DNA of 64,000 nt from Rhodosorus marinus (GCA_029953675.1 JAMWBK010000002.1:1488001-1552000); one strand, 5' to 3'; counted from the first letter of the stretch, positions 26,430-38,377 are shown. Numbers and translations: made by a program. Notes: generated by a model not told the origin, from the sequence alone.

Positions 26430-28840
26430 CGGACAGAGGAAAAACGAAAAAAAAAGTATTTTGACGGGATTTACGGCGATGGTTTTATGGGCCGGGGTAG
26501 CGTTGTGAATTTTTTAAGAAACGTGCAGGGGAAAAAAGGAAATAGCTTTTGGTCGCCATTATGGATTTCGGATTACCTTTTTTTTTAATAGGTTCACAAC
26601 AAATTTATTAAAGTTTTAAACAAATTGAAGTCACCGATCTGTCCGCTCCATTTTTTCTTCATGCTTGAGCGGGTGGAGTGGCCCTGAAAGCTTAGGTTCC
26701 TGGTCGGTTTCGAGCTTTTCTATTATTAGTGATGTGGCACTTTGCGCTCAGCTTTTTTGCGGGATTTCTGAGGATGAATTTTTCTTCTTATTTGGTCATT
26801 TTGTGTTGTCAGGACAGGCAGAGCAGTTGTTGCCGATCCTGGTTTCTTTCTTGTACAACGAGAACGAAGTCAATCCATCCATAAGTTTTTTAGCATCCTC
26901 TCGTTTGTTGGCAGTGCTGGCCTCCCGCTTCTTTTGATTGGGATTTTCAATCTGGGGGTGGCAAGTGTGATAATGGACTTCATGTGCTGGCAGAATTGGC
27001 CTTTTCTCGCCTCCTCCGTATCTACGGTCTGCATAAACGTACCCTTTCCGTTCCGAATTTAGAACGCCGCGAGGTTTTTTTGTCTTCCCAACTGCTTATC
27101 CTCTACAGTACGCCATGTTTACTCTACCCACTTCGCTATCCAATGGTGAGGGGCTGATCCTGCAACTTCCTATAACACTCGACACTCACTCCCACTCGGG
27201 TGGAGCGCTAACCCCGAAGCTAACCCAGTACCACATCGATATGCGGAATCAAACTTGGAAATGACTCCTTAGCCAATGGCAGTGTCTGTAAACAGGTCCA
27301 CCCACAGTGCTTCGGTCCGGAAATATCTCAAGGGCATCTCCTATGTGATACCTCGATCTCTGGCATCGTAGTACTTCACGTTGCATGTCTCGATTTTTTT
27401 GCGTCGTCTGCGTCGTGCGTTTGATCCGGGAACTGCTGCTCTAAAACTGCTGCACGGTTTTTGGTACTTCACGCTGCCCCATATCCAGTCAATCTTGCTC
27501 TCACCTCCTGGGCCCCTTCTTGTAGGATAACTTTTCTTGGAAGCAGCCCGCGTATGCTTTTCGCCATCACGTCCTCGCTCCTCTAGGGATTTGCTCTAGC
27601 CAGCGTTCAAGCACCATCATGTCTAAATAAACAAAGGTCCCATCTCCTAAGCCCCTAGGGGTACTCGGCCTCCGCCCGGCGGAGCAGGAAGAAGTTGCTT
27701 CCAAGAGATTGCGATGATTGTGGCATCATTCAATCCAATGGTGACGCCCGTCGTACTTCCTTTCCATATCCGACGCCCCGCAATCGGAACCAGCAGATCC
27801 TGTTGTTCTGTACACCCCGGCTGGAACCGTCCGGTCCTCTCGGTGGATAGGCCCTGAATGCACTGATCATCAACTGCCCGTCCTAGATGTTGGCCCAGAT
27901 GCCTGGTTCCCGTGAGCTAGTGCAGCACCCTCTTCCACAGAGCTAATGCTTTGCTTTTTTTTGGTCGCGCATGTGCCCTACGCTCTGACCAACAGCGTGC
28001 GCAATATCTGGCCTGCTACTCGTACTCGGATACAATAGATATACCACTAGGTCTTGAAACGTCTGGTCATTTCCCCCGACATCGTGATGCTATTCCTCCT
28101 GCTTCTTCTGTTTCGCCATATGCTCAACCGAATGATTTTTACCCTTTCCCTGTCTCCCCCTCGTCGCTCTCATCCCAAGAAAAAAATCCCGACACGTCCT
28201 GCCTCTGTTAACACGTATTTGCCGTTCCAACGCGCCCAATTTTTCTGGTCCCCCACTACACCTGCCCTACCGGCTCCTCCGTAAATGCTTCTTCTTCATC
28301 ATGCATTTATTCAGAGCAACCTATCCCGAGGAGCAAAGGGAAACGCCGACGACCCGCATCCAACAACAACGCAGTGTTGGAGAGCGCGGGTGTCAAAGAC
28401 ATCGCGATGGGAAGGTTTTACGGATGCCCGGGGGAATTACGAAAGACACGAAGAAACCAAAGAGAAGAACACTTTCTAGAGAGCAAAGCACTTCATATGC
28501 CCAGGGCCTTAATTCGAAGGTGGAACCCCACCCGACGCAAGCAGGATAATGCGGTACAAACCGAGGAGACAGTGTCTACTCACGAAAGGTAGAATGAATC
28601 ATCGCCTAGCGTACGGAGATCCCTTCTCTCGTCTAGTTGAACCAGCGGCAGCACCACGACGTCGCGCGGACGTTGGAAGATATCATGGAGCGTGAGGACA
28701 TGGAATAGACAAGCCAAGACCCTCCCTTGGGCGAGCAGATAGATCGGTGACTACCATATCCGCCACCCGCTGGAAAACAACAAGGGGCGGGCACTAACAT
28801 AGCCTTAAGTGCTAGGCAGGGTGTAATGGGAACTAGTACG
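26430..28840. other. Repeat-like desert with no supported gene
   Basis: About 2.4 kb with many stops in every frame and no recognisable domain. Composition is more GC-rich from 27000 on. Probably old mobile-element debris, but I cannot assign any of it. Confidence 0.35.
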
Positions 28841-28849
28841 AGGAACTAA

Positions 28850-29380
28850 AGCCGTTCAAGCCAAGGCGGCGGGAGTGAGACACGGCTACGACGGTGCTCG
28901 AATATCGCAGTAAAGCAACAACGAACCTCTTGTAGGACTACTAACCTACACGACAGGATGGTCAGTAAAACATTTGCGATTCCACTCCAAGCTTGAATTT
29001 TCAGGGTGGCCATAGCCTTCCACAATGATAGTTTTTTCCCCCCTGCCCTCAGCGAGGGGGGAGCTGACCAAGCTCTCGGTCAGGCCGCCTTCGTCCCCGC
29101 TGTTGGCGAGCATAGCAGCTGCATAACCCGGGTGTAGGGCAGCGGATGGGAGATAGACACTTGATTCTGGGCAAGTAAGCGCGAGGCCCACATATTCTGA
29201 GCGTCTCATCATCTACACGCAGCTCGCAGTCCGTTGAGACCAGCTGGAGGTCGGCGGGAATCGCCATGAAGAACTTAAAAGAGCCCAAACTACCACCGAA
29301 GCCCAGAACCGTGCCAAGCCAGGGCAAAAAAGAGGCTCGACCCAGTGGCATGCTAGTCCCGACGTATATATATCCCAAGC
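28850..29380 (-). repeat. Dispersed coding-like repeat, copy 1
   Basis: On the minus strand 29212-28946 reads as peptide containing EGYGHPENSSLEWNRKCFTD. The related copy at 36250-36520 reads ECFGHLDQ..GLEWFRKCFADH. Both end in the DNA phrase CAAGCCAAGGCGGCGG (plus-strand view). Shared protein-level features in broken frames indicate fragments of one transposon-encoded protein. The family is not recognised. Confidence 0.5.
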
Positions 29381-29610
29381 ACTTCGATTTTAGTAGTTTT
29401 CCGTTAAGATACGTCGCATGGTGCTCTTTGAGTCTGGCGCTCCGGCACTGTCACGCTGCGTTAGTTCTGAGTCTTCACGCACGCTGATGCTTAAGAAGGC
29501 ACCGAAAGAAAACGAGCGGAAGCCACGTATTTCAAAGCTGGTCGATGGTCTCATCGCCTTGTGAGATTTAGAAGCGCTTGTGTCTCTCAAAACTTGGGTG
29601 CCTTCTTTCG

Positions 29611-29651
29611 TGTTGATTATTTACTGTTTCCCTAACAGTAAATAATCAACA
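29611..29651. repeat. Perfect 18-bp hairpin
   Basis: TGTTGATTATTTACTGTT at 29611-29628 is perfectly repeated inverted at 29634-29651 with a 5-nt loop. No adjacent gene explains it. Confidence 0.85.
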
Positions 29652-29659
29652 TCAAACTA

Positions 29660-32190
29660 CGTACCGGATGAAACCGATCTGTCCGTCACGTCCTCTACTT
29701 TTGCGTGACGACCATTGTGATTTACTGGAAAACTACCAACCCGAGATGGGTGTCCCAGCACATCGAAAGGCGAGCCGCAAGTGCATGACTTCTAGCACAT
29801 CAGTAAACGTTATCTCCTAAAAACTCCTACCATTGTATTATGATTGTCCCATCGGCGGGTAAGAAAAGGGTGGATTCCTCACTCCGTGATTCATCCTGCT
29901 CCGTACACATCGACCCACGCCTTGGTGATACAATCCCTCGGTGACGTCTCCTACACTGTAACGTTCAAATTTAGCTTGTAGATGTTTCCTTCATGCTGTG
30001 AGTATTCTCTTCGCTCTCCTTACTGAAAGCTAGCTTTTGGTGATTTCCGAACAATCTGCTGTCATTCCGTAAGACTTTTCGAATAGAAATTGAGGTTCAA
30101 CTCCGAGGGATTCAGATAGTAATTTTCTCTGAAACTTATCTCGTTCCCATCCGGTGCCAGCGCCGCCACTGCCGCCACCTTCCCCCTCTGCGTCGCGACT
30201 GCCGAGTTCCTGTTCGCAATGCGAAGCGTAGTGGTTCCTCCAGCGTCTCAAAGCACTTAATGTCGTTAGCCATATACCCATGATGCCCCCGAGTTCATGA
30301 AGAGTGTGGCATCCACCGCTGAACCCCTCACTGCTGCGCTGTATTTCGTCCCGGCTGCTCCAGCGCTTCTCTACCCCTTTGACCAAGTGCCCTCGCTTCT
30401 TTGAATTCAGGCAGGTCCTCTCCTTTATTTGATTGAAAAACATTTATAGGGTTGAACCATGCAGCAGCATTTCGCACTCTGAACTGGAATGCTGGGGCAC
30501 GCTCTCTTCGTCCGCTTCCAGGACTTCAACGATCTCTTCATCTTCTTCTGAGCTTGCTGTCTCCTGTGCGGGATCTGACTTCTTGGATTGCTTCCTCCGG
30601 TCCGTCAAAAGTTATCGGTGTTGATCGGTGGTTCATCTGTGTCTGTACTCAAAATCGTTACTAACGTCCCCAAAAAGAGGGTATTCACGGACCACCCCAA
30701 AACCGAACCTGAAGGCCACTCGCTGCACGGGAGCCAAAGGGCCCTCGATATGGTGTTGTGCATTTCTGTTAGCCGTTCCAGTAATCCACTCCGTTTGCTT
30801 TAGAATTGCCCGTTATCATTTTTCATTTGGATATTACTTTAGCAACGACTGTTTTGAAGAAAGGCGATATTTTGATTAGTGAAGTAATTTCGAGGACCGC
30901 AGATTGTGAACATTATTAAAGATTACACTATGGGTAACAGATAACAATTGGTTGAAACGCTACGAGAAAGGATATGATTCGTCTAATGAACTTATATTAA
31001 AGTTATTTTCAGGCGCGTGGATCCCGAATTGGCCCCCCGGGAAGCCACACCTTCAATTCGACACGGGGGCGTGTTCACAAAGCAGGTCAAAAATCATGAA
31101 TTTGTTTGCTAGTCTGCAAAAAGGATATAGCTACCTTCCCACCTGGATGGGCAAGGGCAAAGCGGTCAAGGGGGTTCCCAGGTCAGAAGCGTGGCATATT
31201 GTTTCTTGAAGGGACCAAAAGAAGTCGTGAACGTTTGGAGGGAACAAAAAGAGTTGTGAATGATTGGCGAAGTCAAGACAAGCGCCTCGAACAGCTGAAC
31301 AGGTCAGGAAGGGCCCAAAGCAGTAGTAACTAGTCGTATTTTCCCACATTACTGACCTCTCGAATGTGCGTGCTTACACAAACAGCAGCAAACAGCAGTA
31401 AAACCCTGGCTGGCAGGCTGGGCTGTTTGGGCTAAGTTGAAGTAAGGGTGGACCGAATTTCCGAGTGGAAACTTGTAGTGCGCAAAAAAAGCAATTGCGT
31501 TGATTGGTGGTTTCCCACAAATGGACTAACGGTTTTTTCATGCGTGGTTTCCCATCCAAAAACAGGGATCTCCAGCAGATCACCACATCCGCAGAATCCG
31601 AAATCCTCCGAAGAAATCGCTTCCAAAGAATGCCTAATCAACCCACATTTCAGCATGTTTCGGCACGAACGTTTTCCTAGGTAAGAGTGAGGTAAGAGGG
31701 GGAAGAGGGGCGGAACGAATGAGGGTTGGGAATGCAAAGGAATAAATGTACATGCAACCATAATTTGTTAACAGATTCCGCCGCGGAAGACCCCTTTTTG
31801 TGCTCCAAGGGAGTAGTACCCTTCATTAGAAAGCAGGAACGTGGTTTTTCCCCCGGCAGTCTTCGTTATCAACATGTTATCCAATATTTTAGAAAAAACC
31901 GTCCTTTAGTATTGTTGTCCATATCCCAGTCAAAAATGCTCATTATCCGTTGTTATTGGACAACAGATTTGTTACTGATAGCCAGACCAAGAATGCTCGA
32001 TGCCAACACAACCCAAACTGAATCCCCGATTTACTTAAAAGTCTTCACCTCAAAACCTCTGTGCAGATTTAGATTATGAGCTTTGTTGAACCTTCTAAAA
32101 CGAAGGATCGATGAACATTCGAGGTCCAATCCCGTCGGAAAGGAAGGTATCGTCCACTGATCGGCGGTTCGTTGATTCCCTTTCGCTAAG
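29660..32190. other. Non-coding or unresolved stretch
   Basis: No conserved domain is visible. A 137-codon ATG-initiated minus-strand frame (30443-30030) is rich in charged and glycine residues and matches nothing I know. A degenerate 30-nt duplication (GGGACCAAAAGAAGTCGTGAA / GGGAACAAAAAGAGTTGTGAA) occurs at 31210-31265. Confidence 0.35.
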
Positions 32191-32194
32191 ACCT

Positions 32195-33001
32195 CTACCG
32201 CGCCACGATGTTCACCCTACCTTTCTGGCTCTGACGTCGTTGCCGCGGCCCGCGCACCGTTCCAACTGCCATTGGTACTGGTGCATCCAGGTGAGGTGGT
32301 GGTTGGGAGACGATCTCGTGCTGGTCATGACTTGGCCGGGCCGTTCGTTCGTTTTTACCCGGCGCCTTCATCATCTTCCGCCTCGACCCAGATGTCTCTT
32401 CGGGTATCGACACCGCCAATTCGATCGTTCGCTGTAACGATGCCGGGCGTAGAGCTCTTACGTACGTTTGTTGGTACGTCCGTAAACCCATTATGAAGAG
32501 TTGGGGCCACATAAACTCGCTGAGGCACACAGGGTCATAACTTCGGAGATGGTCCAGCGTGAATTCAAACTCCGTGGCGTACTCGTTGACTGTTGACCCT
32601 TCACGTTGGAGTATCCTCGTCAGTTTCACCGCCAATTCTACATCCTGATTGTGACTGGCGAATCGCGTTCGCAGGGCATTTTGTAACGCTGCCCACATTG
32701 CCCGTTGTGTCACGGGGAGGGTGCGGTACCATTCGGTAACGGTCTTTGCAAGCCCTCGAACCGCGGTGAAGAGTAAGTCACTGTCCTCCTCGAGGACATA
32801 AACGGCCTTCAAGTGCTCGAGCTCGCTTATGAAGGTCTCGACATCTGAAGTACCGTCGAAAGTCGGGGACTCAGATTTCTTTGGTAGTCGTCCCGATCGA
32901 GCTCCTTGTTGTTGTTGTAGCTGTTGCTGCTCCTGCAACGCTCGCACAAGCTGCTCCGTCATCCGCTGTTGTCGCTCTAGTAGTTGAGCAACCGCGGGCA
33001 T
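32195..33001 (-). mobile_element. Ty3/gypsy gag fragment
   Basis: An ATG-initiated frame of 268 residues. A glutamine-rich coiled-coil start (EQQQLQQQQ) precedes a retrotransposon gag domain (about 45-205) with ESPTFDGTSDVETFISELE, a central W..L...L..RF block and TVNEYATEFEFTLDHL. It ends before any CCHC zinc knuckle, so the gag is truncated. It points away from the neighbouring RNase H piece, so the elements have been rearranged. The frame itself is intact over its length, suggesting a fairly recent insertion. Confidence 0.85.
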
Positions 33002-33159
33002 CCACGGAGGAGGTTAGGGTTCCGTTTTTCTTCGAACACCAGGTTCCAGAGGCTTCAGCCCCGGAAATCCTCCAAATATTGGATCTTTTCGTCTAAGTAA
33101 CCCCCTCACTAAGAGTTGCTTGACAAGTCCAAAGAATGCTTCCCCCTGGCTCCCCTTTA

Positions 33160-33665
33160 CTAAGCCCTATCATATTCTACTCCGTCCTAGTCTATTTATC
33201 CCCTCAGACCAGGCCTCTACATATCTCTCATCTAGACACGGTGCTATTTTTACAGACACTGAGCGACTGTACCCAGTTCACGAGCGGGAAATGTACGCGA
33301 TTGTGTATTGTCTGTTCAAATGGCGACACTTCCTGAAGGGAGCCCGGACTACGGTGTTCACGGACAACGCCGTGCTCACCTATATGAACACGAAGGTACC
33401 GCCCTCGCGGCGGATGACCCGTTACCTGGAAAAACTATCTCGGTTCGATTACGAGATAAAACACCTGCGAGGCAGGTCGAACGTCGTGGCGGATGCGTTG
33501 TCACGATTGGATCGAGTAAATCTGTTGACTACGGCGCAGCTTACGACGTATGTGCGAGAGGGAAGTGAGACAAGCCTGACCGCCGACGAGCAATCCGTGA
33601 TGCGCAAGGAGATGGAAGGCGTCGTATTTGACGCTGTGACGAGGTGGGACCGCTCCGTTCGTTAA
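33160..33665 (+). mobile_element. Ty3/gypsy RNase H fragment
   Basis: Reads the C-terminal part of a Ty3/gypsy reverse transcriptase polyprotein. ERLYPVHEREMYAIVYCLFK is followed by VFTDNAVLTYMNTK (conserved aspartate), then FDYEIKHLRGRSNVVADALS, the standard end of the tether/RNase H region. The reverse transcriptase core is missing on the 5' side, and the reading stops at 33665 where an inverted integrase piece begins. A non-functional fragment. Confidence 0.88.
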
Positions 33666-33880
33666 ATTTACGAGCACCTCCTGGAACGTCCGGTTCCACT
33701 GTTCCGCTGTCGAATTCGTCCGAGGATGGTAACTGCTGGTAAATCGCTGGGCAGTAGGCAACAGTCGCAGGTACTCCTCCACCACTATTGACCGGAAATT
33801 AGCCCCTCGGTCGGTTAATATCTGTACTGGAGCTCGGTATGGACACACGCTTCCGGCATCGCGGAAGCTGCTGCGTCGCT
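33650..33880 (-). mobile_element. Ty3/gypsy integrase core fragment
   Basis: On the minus strand the piece carries QILTDRGANFRS, SSYHPRTNSTAEQWNRTFQE and VLVNLTNGAVPP, the second and third catalytic blocks (D and E) of a retroviral-type DDE integrase. The first catalytic block is absent or scrambled beyond about 33880. It is inverted relative to the RNase H piece that it touches. Confidence 0.85.
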
Positions 33881-34026
33881 TCGTCGATGCCCCAGGCAAA
33901 TGTACTCTACTATAATGTGAAGACGATCGATATCTTGTACTGTTCAAACTGTTTCCTCCATTTGAAACAGTAACGGCAGCACCGTGTGTTGGAAATAGTG
34001 TAGAAACTGCCCAGGATATTGACGCC

Positions 34027-34974
34027 GTGGCTGTGCCGTCGAGACTGCCAGAGGAGGGCGTTTCCCGGTCGGGTCCGGCCCCTTCGAGGACCGATGTAAT
34101 CCAAAAAACCCTTTCGTGGGACATACATCGGGACTCGTATGCCACCCTTCTGAGTTTACCTTCGTGCTCGGCGTCGACTTTGGCTCGCCTGCGCGGTTTG
34201 GGGGGGAGTCTCAGCTCCCGTTTCTTCACGGTCATACCTGCGTATCCGCGGTTGGCGCGTACCGATCTCGAACTTCGTGTAAGCTTACGACTTTACCTGG
34301 GCTTGCCGCAACCCCCTTGGCCTGTTGAGCGGGATTCTAGATGCGCATTGTGCGGGGCCAATGTGCCGTGGGGTGATTATGGTGCGCATCTGTTGGCGTC
34401 TTGTGCGGAGGTTCAAGGGGCCCGGACCAGACGCCATACGCGGCTCAACCGCTTGCTTTTCCGCTACCTTCGTCCTCAATCGCTCGGTACGGACCGAGAA
34501 GTGGAGTATGAGGTCCCTCTGGCGGTGGCATCGGAAATTGCTGATGAGAGTGACGCCCCAGCGGTACAGCGGGTGGCGGATCTCGTTGTGACTGACCTCA
34601 ATGCGCGTCGCAGTGAGTACATTGACCTCTCCATCCCTTGTCCTCAGGCGACCAGCTACCTGCCTGCGTCGGCTCGGCGTCGAGGAGCTGCAGCTCGGTC
34701 CATGCGGCAAGTGAAAGATTCGCAGTACGCGGCAGCGATATCAAACCCTACCTTTCGCGATTCGGCGGTGACATACCGGTTCGTCCCCCTCATTATTGAG
34801 TGCTTTGGCTTGATAGATAGTGTAGGTTCTCGCTGGCTGCGAGCTCTGTTTCGCAACGACCCAGGGCGTCTAGATAGTCTGCTCAAGGAGCTTTCTTTGA
34901 CCCTGTGGCGCTCCAATTCTGCTTTGTTTGTGGACGCCCGTCATCAGCGTCTTGTCTCTCGCTTCTCAGGGTAG
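34027..34974 (+). mobile_element. Non-LTR retrotransposon C-terminal fragment (CCHC plus endonuclease-like domain)
   Basis: 315 uninterrupted codons without an ATG at the 5' edge. A C-x2-C-x11-H-x4-C knuckle (CALC...HLLASC) is followed by RVADLVVTDLN, EYIDLSIPCPQ and a lysine in RQVKDSQYA, then RFVPLIIECFG. That order (zinc knuckle then PD..D..K-like pattern) is what restriction-like-endonuclease LINE elements carry after the reverse transcriptase. Assignment to that type is inference. AATAAA follows the TAG stop by about 10 nt. The reverse transcriptase itself is absent. Confidence 0.65.
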
Positions 34975-35489
34975 TTAGCCTCTGAATAAACGGATCATCA
35001 ACGGTCTGATTCCGCATCCACCCATCGTATGCCATGTGCGTATCGGCCTTACCGTATGTATGACGATGTGTGAATGCCCTTCTACGTGTTGAGAGCGCAT
35101 GGTCACGATTGACCGTTTCAACAATTATTAGCGGAATATCGGTAATTGGCTTTAATTGTTTGCAAAATCGGCTCTAACGATCCCAAAAGCGGGGAAAGTA
35201 AAGAAAGTATGAACGCCGAGAATTCCCGCCAATTACCGACCGTTCAAATGGTATCAAAAATCCACTTTTTCATACCGGCCCAAACGGTAGCGAGAGTCCA
35301 CCATTTTTGTTTTCTTAGAAGTTTGGAAGCGTTTTGCGGTATGTGTGTTGGGCTCAATCTACCCTGAAACCGTACTCATTTAATTGAGGTTGTTAGTCTG
35401 GGTCCATCACAAACCGCGAGTAATATTAATTGATTATTTGGTGATTCCTACGGTAGTGACCGATTCTCTTCCGATTCTTGTAATAACCT

Positions 35490-36110
35490 CTCGGCTTTGC
35501 ATGCTCAATTCAAGCCGGTTGTCGCAATTCTTGCAACTTGTAGGCTTTTCACTCTCAATTCAAGGCGGTTGTCAGACCCTCAATTCCGTGCCAGAACAAC
35601 TGCTTTTCTTCGAGTCCGACCCTCGATTGAGCACACTGGTGTTGGAGTTCTGCAAATCAGACTTCAATTTTCGATTATTACGGGAGTAAACATATCATTT
35701 TTATATTGAACAATCATTTTCCGGTGTTTATCTTGCTTAGATTCCTCGATTCCAGCTCGTGTGACGCGTTTTTGTTTTCAGGTTATTACCGGGTAATTGA
35801 TAACATTACCAGTACCGGTGCAAACAACACTCCTTCTTCTTTGGGCAACCCTACAGTTAGCCAGGGAATGAGGACCACCCCTGAGCTACCAAAAAGCTAC
35901 CAGTAATGGCCGTTCCGGTCCAGCCTTCGATTCCGCGCCAGACCCTCCCTAAATAGTTTCCAAAAAAACACTCTTTTTGACCTAAAAACATTGTTTTCCG
36001 TTCGGTATATATATTTCAAGAATACCGGGATTCCAGCTCGTATGCTGGTTCAGGGTAAACGGTGAATTAACATTACGGGTGTGGTGTTTATTTTCTTCGG
36101 GACAACCCTG
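35490..36110. repeat. Dispersed degenerate repeat, copy B (internally duplicated)
   Basis: Related to 17210-17590 through CGAGTCCGACCCTCGATT and GATTCCAGCTCGT. Within this copy the block GATTCCAGCTCGT...GGTAA...AACATTAC...GGGCAACCCT occurs twice, near 35750 and 36030, about 290 nt apart. Confidence 0.5.
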
Positions 36111-36249
36111 ATGGTAGATGGTCCTCATTGATTCAATTCCGAGTCTACAGCACGTCATCTCAACAGCTATCCCAGCTACAAAATCTACCTGTTCTGCCCC
36201 TTCCGAGCTGGTGGTGATTTTCTAACGTAGCCTCGAGCTGTCGCAGGCG

Positions 36250-36520
36250 CAATACAAACTAGGAACGAGGAACGAAAGCGTGCAAGCCAAGGCGGCGGTA
36301 GCGAACCTTAGCTCGCATGCTGGTAGAATATCGCCATAAAGCGCCATAATGCGGCACTGAACAGGGGAAGGAGGACAAGAGAATTGGCTGAATGGTCAGC
36401 GAAACATTTGCGAAACCACTCCAAACCTGACTTTTGGTCAAGGTGACCAAAGCACTCCACATCGAAAGGCTAAAACCTTCGTGCTCTGTCCTCAGCGCAG
36501 AGGAGACTGGCGACAATGCT
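36250..36520 (-). repeat. Dispersed coding-like repeat, copy 2
   Basis: Related to the copy at 28850-29050 at DNA level (GCAAGCCAAGGCGGCGG, GTCAGCGAAACATTTGCG) and at protein level (GLEWFRKCFADH). Broken frames. Confidence 0.5.
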
Positions 36521-36596
36521 TAGGCCATTGAGTCGGAGTGCAAATCACAAAGTCATAATCCTATGGACGCGATTTTGTCCGCTAATTCCGTTTCAA

Positions 36597-37181
36597 TCAC
36601 CAAATCAACCAATATTTTGGATTGAAACGAATAACGATTTCGACTGAAATCAATCCAAACGATCGACATTCTTTTTGTAGTTTGAACCGCTCTTGCAATT
36701 GAAGTTGCTCGGTCACAAGCGACGTAACGATGTGGACGGAGCGGGATGAACCACGGGATGAGGAAGCCTTAGAAAGCGTGAACCGCAGTGCGATACATTT
36801 GATCACTTCCATGAAACCAGATACCAGCTGAGGCTTCTTGTTGTCTAGATCGCTTTTTGATCGTTCCCACACCTGCGTTCCCACGCTCTCTTGGGTTGTC
36901 CCATTGCTCACCACCCGCATTTCGAACTTCGCTTCAATCCCCGGGGCAACTCGGGAACCCTCGCCCCGCGAAAGCGAGGACCCTACATAAGCACGCACAG
37001 CTATCGTACTTAACGCGATTTCTACCCTATCCCAGGCACATCTTCGAAATTGGCTCGAAATGGAGCTCATAAGTACTTGACGCAGAACATGTGCTGCATC
37101 AAACTTTCCGAGCCCTCGCCGGCAAACATGACGGATCACATCCTCTCTGGGCAGCGCTGTCCTTGTTTTTCCAACACGCAC
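36597..37181 (-). other. Long open frame without ATG at its start, unknown
   Basis: 194 codons open on the minus strand. The first methionine codon lies about 40 residues in. Readable stretches such as RVEIALSTIAVRAYV and QLVSGFMEVIKCIALRFTL look protein-like, but no domain is recognised. It could be a 3' exon of an unresolved gene or chance. Confidence 0.25.
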
Positions 37182-37663
37182 GTGCTCGTCTTAAGAAAAC
37201 GGAATCCCCCTTCCAAGCAAGAACTGTCAACCACAGCAAGCCGTATCCACAAAGCTCAACAACCTCTCCAGATACGTTCGCGTTTCACGGAAATCAAATC
37301 CCAGTCATGAGCTTTCTGCTGAAGACAGCCCTCCCCCATCCACCACCTCGCGTCAAGTGCTTCGAGCTACGTTTGTGCCCGGAAACTTCTTTCCTAATTT
37401 CATCAAATGTCTATTAATTTTGATCCTCTGCCCAAGCGTCAAACCTGAAAACCGTGAAAAAAAAGTATATCAACGTTCCCGGCACAAAGCGGATCCTCGC
37501 CTGGGAAGCAATTTTCCTCACAGCCCCCAGCCATAGGACCCAGCTCTATAGAGTTCTATAGAGCATTGCTAGTTCTCCAAAAATATTTCTTAAAACATTA
37601 CATTTCTGACAGCTTGTCTTTTGAATACTCTACCCATTTCCTACACCCCGTCAGTGTGACCTC

Positions 37664-37691
37664 GTTAGGACTCTAGAGGTGGCCTAACACA
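37664..37691. repeat. Short palindromic repeat GTTAGG...CCTAACA, copy 2
   Basis: GTTAGGACTCTAGAGGTGGC then CTAACA, the same 28-bp layout as at 22450-22480. Confidence 0.5.
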
Positions 37692-38185
37692 ACTTCGAAT
37701 ACTGCTTCAACGAATCAATATCATCATTTGTGAGTACCTTTTTGTAGCCCAAGGGGTTCGTTCAGAGTTCGTGGCTGTGCGACTGAACAGCACTTATGAT
37801 CCATTTATTTTTGCTATATGAACTTTCGGGATCTGTACATTTACGTAAACAGTGCTAGGAGAAGGTGACTCATAAAAGCATCTGCTCATTATTGAAATTC
37901 GTCCTAGACCAATCTGTCACTGAATAGGATAATAAATTCATCGTCAGCTGATGATTCTGCTTCAGGATGACGGGAGATTCCTATTTGCGGATAGAATATC
38001 CTTTTTTATTTCGCAAATGTACGCCCAGCCAGAAATTTTCTCACTAGCAATTGGACCAACACGACTTTTTTTTATATATTGTTCTCGCATATCTCAGATG
38101 GCGTGTTTTTGGATGTGTTGGTTGCTTTTCCGAAGACAGACCCCGGTGTGCTCGGCTTTCGGATTTCTGACAATATGCATGGAAA

Positions 38186-38377
38186 ATGGGTGTGCTGAAG
38201 TTAATGATGCAAATTTGTTGGATGCTGGTTAATGGTCGTGGTGCAACGTCTGTGGAAACCCGTGGAATGGAGAACCTGCTCTCCACAGCAGCGGGCGGAA
38301 TAGGGTTTTCCAGCTCTATTGTTGGCATAGGCTTGCTTGGGTATGTGTCCATAGCTCGAAGAAGGCGGCTGTTCTGA
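38186..38377 (+). CDS. Possible small protein with C-terminal membrane helix
   Basis: ATG-initiated frame of 63 residues. It ends in a hydrophobic helix (GIGFSSSIVGIGLLGYVSI) followed by a basic tail (ARRRRLF), the pattern of a membrane stop-transfer segment. No homology is recognised and no promoter is clear. It may be the last exon of a larger gene whose 5' part I cannot resolve (a frame at 37951-38232 overlaps it), or chance. Confidence 0.22.
   Translation: MGVLKLMMQICWMLVNGRGATSVETRGMENLLSTAAGGIGFSSSIVGIGLLGYVSIARRRRLF

Noticed and set aside
30030-30443. 137-codon ATG-initiated minus-strand frame
   Set aside because: Charged, glycine-rich text with no conserved motif, inside a repeat field.
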